Of a stretch of 64,000 bases of DNA, positions 24,072-30,782 are shown one piece after another. Each line of letters starts with the position of its first letter. Position 1 is the stretch's first letter. Location: the NCBI RefSeq assembly GCF_001898175.1, contig NZ_MKTH01000008.1:400361-464360 (forward strand), given 5' to 3'. This DNA is from Cellulomonas sp. 73-92. GTDB taxonomy: Bacteria > Actinomycetota > Actinomycetes > Actinomycetales > Cellulomonadaceae. The notes under the pieces are model-generated. The model searched no databases and was not told the DNA's origin. It was given only the letters and a program-made list of their open reading frames with translations. The position numbers and the translations under genes are program-made.

Positions 24072-25290
24072 CGGTCAGCACGGCCGCGGCCGCCATCCAC
24101 GCGGCCGCGTAGCCGAACGCCAAGCCGGCCGAGCCCGCCGCCCACAGCACGCCCGCGACGAGGGAGGCGCCGAGCGCGCCGGCCGCCTGCACCACGCCCA
24201 GCAGCCCGTAGCCGTTGCCGCGGAGCCGGTCGGGCAGCTGCCGCGCGACGAAGGTGGACTCGCTCGTCTCGCCCAGGCCGATGCCGACACCGGCGAGGAG
24301 CATCCCGGCCAGCGGGGCCACCCAGCCCGCACCCCCGAGCCCGAACACCAGGTAGCCGACGACGTAGACCAGCGCCCCGGCCAGCAGCACCACCCGGGGG
24401 CCGCGCCGGTCGGCGAGCGACCCGCCGACGAGCGACGCGCCCGTGGCCGCGGCGTTGTGCGCGGCGTACATGAGGATCGCCAGGCTCGTCGCCGCCGTCG
24501 CCGACCGCCCGGCCGCCTCCAGCTGGGTCGTCGCCCGCAGGATGAGGAAGGTCGTCGCCAGGTTGCCGACCTCGAAGCACGCGACCGGCACCAGCACCCG
24601 GGCCAGGCCCGCCTCGCGCAGCTCGCGCAGGTTGAAGCTCAGGTGACGCCTGGCCTGGGGCGCGGCGAGGCTGCGACGCGCCTCACGGGCGGCGACGGTG
24701 ATCGCCGCCACCGCCAGCAGGCCGGGGACGAAGGCCCACAGCATGGCGTGCCGCACGGACATGACCGCCACCAGGGCCGACGCGAGCAGGGGCCCGACGA
24801 GGGCGCCGAGGTTGTCACCCGCGCGCTCGAGCCCGCTGGCGCGGCCGTAGGCGCGCGCCGGGGTCAGGGACATCAGCAGCGTGTCCCGCGCGGGCGAGCG
24901 GACGCCGCGAGACGCCCAGGCGACCGCGCGGAGGACCGCCACCTGCCACACGGCGGTGGTCAGCCCGATCGCCGCGGTCGCTACCGCGGTCAGCAGGTAG
25001 CCGCCGGAGGCTAGCCGTCCACGGCGCTCGCGGTCGGCCGCCAGCGGACCGCCGGCGAGCTTGGCGATGCCGACGAGCGCGTCCGAGACGCCCTCGATGA
25101 CGCCCAGGGCGGCCGGCCCGGAGTGCAGCGTCGACGTGAGGAACCCCGGCAGCAGGCTCGTGACGAGCTCGTGGCCCGCGTCGGAGCCGAACGACGCCAC
25201 CGAGACCGAGGCGACGCCCGGCGTCAGCCAGCGGCCCTCCGGCTCGTGCGGCCTGACCTCGTCGTGAACCACGTCCGGCACGCGGGCCAT
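24028..25290 (-). CDS. MFS transporter
   Basis: 420 residues, about 12 spans. SVASFGSDAGHELVTSLLPGFLTSTLHSGPAALGVIEGVSDALVGIAKLAGGPLAADRERRG is the N-terminal MFS pattern; GVRSPARDTLLMSL and GGSLADRRGPRVVLLAGALVYVVGYL are typical cytoplasmic motifs. Similar proteins are annotated as general MFS exporters; no substrate can be assigned. Its 3' end overlaps the convergent mutase-like gene by 44 bp, an unusually long sense-antisense overlap. Confidence 0.83.
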   Translation of the reverse strand: MARVPDVVHDEVRPHEPEGRWLTPGVASVSVASFGSDAGHELVTSLLPGFLTSTLHSGPAALGVIEGVSDALVGIAKLAGGPLAADRERRGRLASGGYLLTAVATAAIGLTTAVWQVAVLRAVAWASRGVRSPARDTLLMSLTPARAYGRASGLERAGDNLGALVGPLLASALVAVMSVRHAMLWAFVPGLLAVAAITVAAREARRSLAAPQARRHLSFNLRELREAGLARVLVPVACFEVGNLATTFLILRATTQLEAAGRSATAATSLAILMYAAHNAAATGASLVGGSLADRRGPRVVLLAGALVYVVGYLVFGLGGAGWVAPLAGMLLAGVGIGLGETSESTFVARQLPDRLRGNGYGLLGVVQAAGALGASLVAGVLWAAGSAGLAFGYAAAWMAAAAVLTVTLRPGSPGTAPEG

Positions 25291-25374
25291 CCTGCTAGCG
25301 TGACCGTCACCGGCGCCAACCGGCGCCCATGACGGGCCCCGGCAGATCGGCCGGTGGCCCGAGGAGGGCTCCCG

Positions 25375-26271
25375 ATGACCACGTCGACGTGGGTCCGCAC
25401 CCCGGAGCTGGACGGCTTCGGCCCCTGGATCCTCCGGGTCGGCACCAGCGACGATCTGCCCCCGCTGTTCCGCCACGTGGACCTCGCCGGCGCACGGGCC
25501 GCCGTGAAGATCCCCCGGCCCATCGAGCGCCGCGACGCCCGCGCCGGCATGGACCTGTACGACGCCCTCGTCGTCGTCCGCGGGGACGGCGTCGAGGTCT
25601 GGTCGCGCGCGCCCGGGGCGCCCGAGGGACACGTGCGACGGTGGCTGCCGGCCGACGACCTGCTGGCTCTGGAGGACAGCACCGACCTGCTCGACGGGAT
25701 GCTGCGGCTGCACGCCCGGGCCGGCGCCCCGGTCGGGATCCCCTACAACGGGTCGTCGTCCGACGTCGTGCGGACCCTGCTCGACGAGATCCGCTCCTTC
25801 TGGCGACGGTCCGACGGGTTCGGGTACCCGGCGGAGGAGATGCCGCTCGACGCGCTGGGGCTCCACGACGTCGCTCTGGTGTCCCTCCACCGCGACCTCC
25901 AGCGGCACGACCCCCTGCTGCGGCCCGTGCTGCTGCGCCGCCGACGCACCGCCCGGCGCGCGGGGAACGCCTTCGTGGGCGCGGTGGGCCGGGCGTGGCC
26001 GACGATCCTGCACGCGGCCGTGGTGGAGACCACCGGCTCCGAGCTCGTCGTGCTCCACCGCCGCGTCTGGCTCGACCACGGCCGCCGAGGCGTCCACTCG
26101 CTCGCCACCACCGTCGTCCCGCTGACCCGCGGCATCCGCCTGGAGGTCACCGCCGACCCCCGGTGGACCGGCGTCCGGCGGCTGCGGCTGGCGCCGACGG
26201 AGGTGACCCTGCTGGCGCTCCCCGACGACGGCGTCGAGCAGGCCGTGCGCGGCCTGCTGCGCGACCTCTAG
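25375..26271 (+). CDS. conserved hypothetical protein
   Basis: 298 residues with a strong ribosome site (GAGGAGGG) before ATG 25375. I recognise no domain. It has no signal peptide or membrane span; it is rich in Arg, Asp and Leu, with an Arg cluster LLRRRRTARR near residue 190, and ends LLRDL. The sequence is collinear and codon use is normal for the window, so it is a real gene. It starts divergently from the MFS gene and its stop overlaps the stop of the FHA-domain gene by 4 bp. Confidence 0.75.
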   Translation: MTTSTWVRTPELDGFGPWILRVGTSDDLPPLFRHVDLAGARAAVKIPRPIERRDARAGMDLYDALVVVRGDGVEVWSRAPGAPEGHVRRWLPADDLLALEDSTDLLDGMLRLHARAGAPVGIPYNGSSSDVVRTLLDEIRSFWRRSDGFGYPAEEMPLDALGLHDVALVSLHRDLQRHDPLLRPVLLRRRRTARRAGNAFVGAVGRAWPTILHAAVVETTGSELVVLHRRVWLDHGRRGVHSLATTVVPLTRGIRLEVTADPRWTGVRRLRLAPTEVTLLALPDDGVEQAVRGLLRDL

Positions 26272-26753
26272 TCGCGGCCCTCCCGGGGCACCGCCTCGTC
26301 GTGCTCCCGGCGGTCGTCCGGACGCGGCCCCTGGTACGGGTGCCCCTCCCCCTCGCCGCCCGCCCGGCCACCGGCCGGCCGGCCGTGGTCGGCCGACTCT
26401 GCACGCAAGAACGTCAGGGCCCACGCGCCGATCCGGAAGGTCGACCCCGCGTGCAGCGGCTGCGGGCCGGGCGTCGCGGCCGGGTCGTCGTCGGTCGCCG
26501 CCGGCGCCGTGCCGGGCGCCAGGAGCGTGAGGACGTAGTCGTCCCGCTCGTCGTGCACGATCCGGGCGTGCAGCGGCGCGAGCCCGGTGAGGCGGATGTC
26601 GGAGCCCGGCGCCGAGCCGATGGTCGTCACCTCGTGGTCGAGGCCGAACACGGGCTGGCGCTCCCCCGACCAGCCGTGCTCGCCCACCGCCAGCACGAGG
26701 ACCGGGTGACCGTCGCCGTCACCGCCATGGGTCGTCGTGACGTCGCTGTTCAT
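26268..26753 (-). CDS. FHA-domain protein
   Basis: 161 residues. Residues about 20-110 fit a forkhead-associated domain (EVTTIGSAPGSDIRLTGLAPLHARIVHDERDDYVLTLL, then PQPLHAGSTFRIGAWALTFLRAE): the G-S...SDI/H pattern binds phosphothreonine. The C-terminal 45 residues are Gly/Asp/Arg-rich and probably disordered. It may read phosphorylation by a Ser/Thr kinase, none of which is in the window. Start ATG 26753 diverges from the SDR gene. Confidence 0.8.
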   Translation of the reverse strand: MNSDVTTTHGGDGDGHPVLVLAVGEHGWSGERQPVFGLDHEVTTIGSAPGSDIRLTGLAPLHARIVHDERDDYVLTLLAPGTAPAATDDDPAATPGPQPLHAGSTFRIGAWALTFLRAESADHGRPAGGRAGGEGEGHPYQGPRPDDRREHDEAVPREGRD

Positions 26754-26940
26754 GCGGCCTCCCCTCGGGGTCCGGCGCGCCGGCCCGGCGTCGTGGCTCC
26801 ATCGTCGGCCCCCGCCGACGGGCGTGCCACCGCGGGCCGGCGAGACCGGCGACGCACGCCGAGGTGCCCCGACGGCGCCGACCTGCTTACCGTGGGGTGC
26901 GGTCCGCCACCGGCCACCGACGCTTCCTCGGAGGTACGTC

Positions 26941-27801
26941 ATGCCGGACCAGCAAGCCTTCCCGCCGCAGCAGCAGGAGCCCCCCGGTTCCACCCGCGCG
27001 ATGCAGCCCGTCCCCGACCACGGCGAGCAGTCCTACGTCGGGGCGGGCCGGCTCGTCGGACGGCGAGCCCTCGTCACCGGCGGGGACTCGGGGATCGGGC
27101 GCGCCGTCGCCATCGCGTTCGCCCGCGAGGGCGCCGACGTCGCGATCGGGTACCTCCCGGAGGAGCAGGCGGACGCCGAGGAGACGGCGGACTGGGTGCG
27201 GCAGGCCGGGCGCCGCGTCGCCCTGCTGCCGGGCGACCTGACGGACGAGCTGAGCGCACGTGAGCTCCCGCAGCGTGCCGTGGACCTGCTCGGCGCGCTC
27301 GACATCCTCGTCAACAACGCCGGCTTCCAGACGGCGCGCGGGGGCGGGATCGACGACCTGGACCCCGAGCGGCTGGAACGGGTGGTCCGCACCAACCTTC
27401 TCGCGCTGCTGTGGGTCACGCAGGCCGCCCTGCCCCACCTGCCGCGGGGGGGCGCGATCATCAACACCTCGTCGATCCAGGCGTACGAGCCGTCGGCCCC
27501 CTCCATCGACGACGCCTCGACGAAGGCGGCGATCAACGACATCACGGTGAACCTCGCCGCCGAGCTCGGACCGCGCGGGATCCGTGTGAACGCCGTCGCG
27601 CCCGGCCCGATCTGCACCCAGCCGCAGCCGGCCACCCAGGACCCCGACCACCTGGCGGCGTTCGGCGGGAACACACCGCTGGGCCGGGCCGGTCAGCCCG
27701 CCGAGGTGGCCCCGGCGTTCGTCTTCCTCGCCTCGCAGCGCGACGCCAGCTACGTGTCCGGGAGCGTGCTCGGCGTCACCGGTGGCAGGCCGGTCTTCTA
27801 G
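26941..27801 (+). CDS. SDR family protein with Tyr-to-Asp active-site change
   Basis: 286 residues resembling the YghA/general-stress-protein-39 branch of short-chain dehydrogenases: ALVTGGDSGIGRAVAIAFAREGADVAIGY (NADP-binding), LVNNAGF, IINTSSIQAYEP (Ser), GIRVNAVAPGPICTQPQPAT, and NTPLGRAGQPAEVAPAFVFLAS. In the family the block reads IDY-xx-TK; here it is IDDASTK, so residue 191 is Asp and K195 is kept. Loss of the catalytic Tyr argues against ordinary dehydrogenase activity. GGAGGT precedes ATG 26941. Confidence 0.88.
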   Translation: MPDQQAFPPQQQEPPGSTRAMQPVPDHGEQSYVGAGRLVGRRALVTGGDSGIGRAVAIAFAREGADVAIGYLPEEQADAEETADWVRQAGRRVALLPGDLTDELSARELPQRAVDLLGALDILVNNAGFQTARGGGIDDLDPERLERVVRTNLLALLWVTQAALPHLPRGGAIINTSSIQAYEPSAPSIDDASTKAAINDITVNLAAELGPRGIRVNAVAPGPICTQPQPATQDPDHLAAFGGNTPLGRAGQPAEVAPAFVFLASQRDASYVSGSVLGVTGGRPVF

Positions 27802-27916
27802 CGGCTAGCGTCCGCCCTTTGTGTATCGCTCATGTTGCGCAATTCGCGGTCGGGTGCGTACGGTCGCAGACGGGTCAGGACGTGGCCCTGCTCGACTCGC
27901 GAGGGGGGTTCCCGAC

Positions 27917-28585
27917 ATGGCGAGCAACGCGAAAGCGATCACCGGTGCCCTGACGTCAGGGGTGTCGTTCCAGACCGGCGAGTTCCGGTATGACGTGACG
28001 ACCGATCGCTGGTGGTGGTCCGACGAGGTCTACCGCATGCACGGGTTCGAGCCCGGGGAGGTCGTGCCGACCACGGCGATGATCCTCGCCCACAAGCACC
28101 CGGACGACCGCGAGCGCTACGCGGGGGCGTTGACGAGCACCAGCCTGCTCGGCGGCACGTTCGCCTCCGTGCACCGCATCCTCGACGCGCAGGGCACCGA
28201 GCGGGTGCTGGCGACCGTCGGCGACGCGCACCCCTCCGGCCCCGGCGTGCGGGTCACGGAGATCACCGGCCACTTCGTCGACATCACGGCGGCCGTCCGG
28301 CTGCTCGCCGCCGACGAGGCGACCCGGCAGATCCGCCAGGCCGACGAGCGGCGCGCCGTCATCGACCAGGCGATGGGCGTCACGGCCGCGCGCACCGGGG
28401 TGACGGTCGAGGAGGCCTTCGACCTCCTGCGCGGCGCGTCCATGCGGTCCAACGTCAAGCTGCGCACGCTGGCCGAACGGGTCGTCGCGAACGCCCACCA
28501 GGCCACCCCGAGCACGGAGCTCCTGACGGACCTCGTGCGGCCGGTCGAGGAGGAGCCCGAGGCGGCGCCGACGGCCGATCGCTGA
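27917..28585 (+). CDS. PAS-ANTAR domain protein
   Basis: 222 residues. Residues about 20-105 are a PAS fold (FRYDVTTDRWWWSDEVYRMHGFEPGEVVPTTAMILAHKHPDDRERY), and residues about 130-195 an ANTAR RNA-binding domain (QIRQADERRAVIDQAMGVTAARTGVTVEEAFDLLRGASMRSNVKLRTLAERVV). PAS-ANTAR proteins act as antiterminators that bind paired hairpins in nascent mRNA when the PAS domain senses a signal. Its target is unknown; no nut-like paired hairpin was noticed nearby. A run of G residues before ATG 27917 provides the ribosome site. Confidence 0.85.
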   Translation: MASNAKAITGALTSGVSFQTGEFRYDVTTDRWWWSDEVYRMHGFEPGEVVPTTAMILAHKHPDDRERYAGALTSTSLLGGTFASVHRILDAQGTERVLATVGDAHPSGPGVRVTEITGHFVDITAAVRLLAADEATRQIRQADERRAVIDQAMGVTAARTGVTVEEAFDLLRGASMRSNVKLRTLAERVVANAHQATPSTELLTDLVRPVEEEPEAAPTADR

Positions 28586-28594
28586 GCCGCGCGC

Positions 28595-28627
28595 ACGCCG
28601 CGGTCCCGTGGTGCGGGACCGCGGCGT
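28595..28627. terminator. Bidirectional hairpin after PAS-ANTAR gene
   Basis: Perfect 14-bp stem ACGCCGCGGTCCCG (28595-28608) and its complement (28614-28627) with a TGGTG loop, between two convergent genes. Confidence 0.75.
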
Positions 28628-28631
28628 CGTC

Positions 28632-29423
28632 TCACGGCGTCCCGGCGCCGCCGGCCCAGCCGTCGAGCGCGAGGTCGACCGCCAGCGGCCGGTGGTCGGA
28701 GACCCCCGCGTCCGGCGCGAGCGGCGGCCCTAGCGGTGTGATCGCGCCGTCGACCAGCACGTGGTCGATCTGCCGCGCCGGGGCGGGCGACGGGAACGTC
28801 GCCGCCTGCGCCGCCAGCCGCCAGCCCGTGGCCCGCACGGCGGCACGCGTGCCGAGGTTGAGGTCCCCCAGCAGCACCAGCGGCCGTGGCAGCTCGCGGC
28901 TGGCGCGCGCGAGCCGGCGGAGCTGCACCACGTTCCAGCCCGGGATGAAGCTCAGGTGCGTCGCGACGACCGTCAGCCGGCCCTGCGGCGTGTCGAGCAG
29001 CGCGGACACCGCCGCCCGCGGCTCGTCCCGCGTCAGCTGCGGCCAGCGGTGCCCGGGGTGGATCACCGGCACGGTGTGGGCGAGGGCCGGCAGCGTCGTC
29101 ACCCGCCAGCCGAGCACGGGGAACCGCGACACGAGGGCGATGCCGTACGCCGCGATGTCCGGCTGCTCCATGCCCGACGCCGCCGTCCACGTGCCCGGTT
29201 CACCGTGCAGCGTCGCCACGAAGCGGTGCGCCGTGGCGCCGGCGGCCCGCGCGGCCACCGTCGTCAGGTCCGCCTGCAGCGAGCGCGGCTGGTCGCGGTC
29301 CACCTCCTGGAGCGCCAGCACGTCGGCGTCGAGACTCTTGACCGCCTCGGCGAAGCGGGCGACGTCGACGCGGCCGTCGACGAGCGACCGGCCATGGAGG
29401 ATGTTGAACGTCGCGACCCGCAC
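28632..29423 (-). CDS. endonuclease/exonuclease/phosphatase family protein
   Basis: 263-residue DNase I-like fold protein. Motifs in order: RVATFNILHG (Asn), DVLALQEVDRDQPRS (catalytic Glu), GIALVSRFPV, VVATHLSF (His), LVLLGDLNLG (Asp and Asn), RQIDHVLVDG and GVSDHRPLAVDL (catalytic Asp-His). It is a divalent-metal phosphodiesterase; the substrate may be DNA, phosphoinositide-like lipid or another phosphoester. No signal peptide is seen from GTG 29423, so it is predicted to be cytoplasmic. Confidence 0.88.
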   Translation of the reverse strand: MRVATFNILHGRSLVDGRVDVARFAEAVKSLDADVLALQEVDRDQPRSLQADLTTVAARAAGATAHRFVATLHGEPGTWTAASGMEQPDIAAYGIALVSRFPVLGWRVTTLPALAHTVPVIHPGHRWPQLTRDEPRAAVSALLDTPQGRLTVVATHLSFIPGWNVVQLRRLARASRELPRPLVLLGDLNLGTRAAVRATGWRLAAQAATFPSPAPARQIDHVLVDGAITPLGPPLAPDAGVSDHRPLAVDLALDGWAGGAGTP

Positions 29424-29480
29424 CGGATCGATCCTGCCCGCCGGGGTGCCGGGGCGCGCGCCGTCCGGTAGGAACGACGG

Positions 29481-30083
29481 ATGAGCGAGGATCGCGCCGC
29501 CCTCCAGGACGCCCTGCGCCTCACGGCCGTCGCACTCGAGGACGCCGGCATCCCCTTCGCCCTCGTCGGCGGCTACGCCGCGTGGGCCCGGGGCGCCCCC
29601 GAGCCGAGCCACGACGCCGACTTCGCGGTGCGCGAGCAGGACGTGCCGCGAGCCCGCGAGGCGATCGCCGCGGCGGGGCTTGAGCTGGCGGACCCGCCGG
29701 AGAACTGGCTGTTCAAGGCCTACTACCAGGGCGCCCTGGTGGACGTCCTCTTCCGCATGGTCGGCGAGCCCGTCACCGAGGAGATGCTGGCCGGCAGCGA
29801 CGTCCTCGAGGTGCTCGCGGTGCGGATGCCCGTGCTGTCGGCCACCGACATCCTCTCGGCGAAGATGCGCGTGCTCGGCGAGCACTACTGCGACTTCACG
29901 CCGCTGCTGGGCATGGCCCGCGCCCTGCGCGAGCAGGTCGACTGGGCGCGGGTCCGCGACGAGACGGCGGCCTACCCGTACGCCCGCGCCTTCCTGACGC
30001 TCGTGCACGAGCTCGACGTGTCGCCGCTGGGCCCGCTCACCACCGGCCACCGGGACGGCAGCGGCCGGCCGGACCGCCCGTGA
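29481..30083 (+). CDS. nucleotidyltransferase-fold protein
   Basis: 200 residues. IPFALVGGYAAWARGAPEPSHDADFAV carries the GG-x-A...DADF pattern of the minimal nucleotidyltransferase fold, with ALVDVLF supplying a possible third acidic residue. Similar proteins are annotated as nucleotidyltransferase family or related to aminoglycoside adenylyltransferases and toxin-antitoxin partners; no antitoxin-like gene lies beside it. Start ATG 29481 is divergent from the phosphatase-family gene across 57 bp. Confidence 0.7.
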   Translation: MSEDRAALQDALRLTAVALEDAGIPFALVGGYAAWARGAPEPSHDADFAVREQDVPRAREAIAAAGLELADPPENWLFKAYYQGALVDVLFRMVGEPVTEEMLAGSDVLEVLAVRMPVLSATDILSAKMRVLGEHYCDFTPLLGMARALREQVDWARVRDETAAYPYARAFLTLVHELDVSPLGPLTTGHRDGSGRPDRP

Positions 30084-30100
30084 GGCGGCGCCGGCCGGCC
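30063..30100. terminator. Strong hairpin between nucleotidyltransferase and PRC-like genes
   Basis: GGCCGGCCGG (30063-30072) pairs with CCGGCCGGCC (30091-30100), and inside it CCGCC pairs with GGCGG. It spans the stop codon of the rightward gene and precedes the stop of the leftward gene, a position fitting a shared terminator. Confidence 0.65.
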
Positions 30101-30122
30101 CAACCGCGCGTGGACCGGTCCG

Positions 30123-30560
30123 TCAGTGGACCAGGCGGCCCGAGTCGACGGACAGGTGCACGACGTCGTCACTGACGTCCGCGATGTCCTCGGACGCCGC
30201 GAACCGGTGCCCCGAGAACAGCCCCTTGACGTCGATGCGGACGTAGCCCTCCCGGAGCAGTCGCGCGCGTTCCGTCTGCGGCAGGTCCGAGCCGAGGGTG
30301 CCGGCGAAGACGCCACCGCCGAGCGAGCCGACGCCGCCCCCCGCCGGGGCCGCGCCACCCGGCGCGACGAACACCGCGCCACCGACGTCCGGCTCCGCCG
30401 GCACCGTCTCGGCCCCCGGGTCACCGAGGTAGACGTCCGTGACGGTGCCGATCTCCGCACCCTCGACGTCGACGACGCGCATCCCGGTCCGCACCTGCTC
30501 GATGGCCCGCGGACCGCTCGTGCCGCCCATCCCCATGCCGATACCCGTGTCCGTGCTCAT
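30123..30560 (-). CDS. PRC-barrel-like/DUF2171-type protein
   Basis: 145 residues. IEQVRTGMRVVDVEGAEIGTVTDVYLGD is a PRC-barrel-like strand pattern; the C-terminal part GYVRIDVKGLFSGHRFAASEDIADVSDDVVHLSV is the second half. A Gly/Ala-rich insert (residues 65-90) separates them. Such small proteins are often stress-related and of unknown function. Start ATG 30560. Confidence 0.7.
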   Translation of the reverse strand: MSTDTGIGMGMGGTSGPRAIEQVRTGMRVVDVEGAEIGTVTDVYLGDPGAETVPAEPDVGGAVFVAPGGAAPAGGGVGSLGGGVFAGTLGSDLPQTERARLLREGYVRIDVKGLFSGHRFAASEDIADVSDDVVHLSVDSGRLVH

Positions 30561-30782
30561 CGTCGTCTCCCTTCGGTGGAGGACGCGCCGGGCGCCCTCT
30601 CGGCCGCCCACGACAGCGGCGGCCACACGTCACCGGGCGAGGTCCTCACCCGCGGCGTGCCCGGTCTCATGGTCCCGCCGGGGCGGCGTCGTCGCACCCC
30701 GGACGCCTCTCACCAGGCAATCTGCGAATTGCGCGGCGGCTCCGACGGGGTGAGCCTGGAGCCCGGGAACCGAGGAGGAGAC

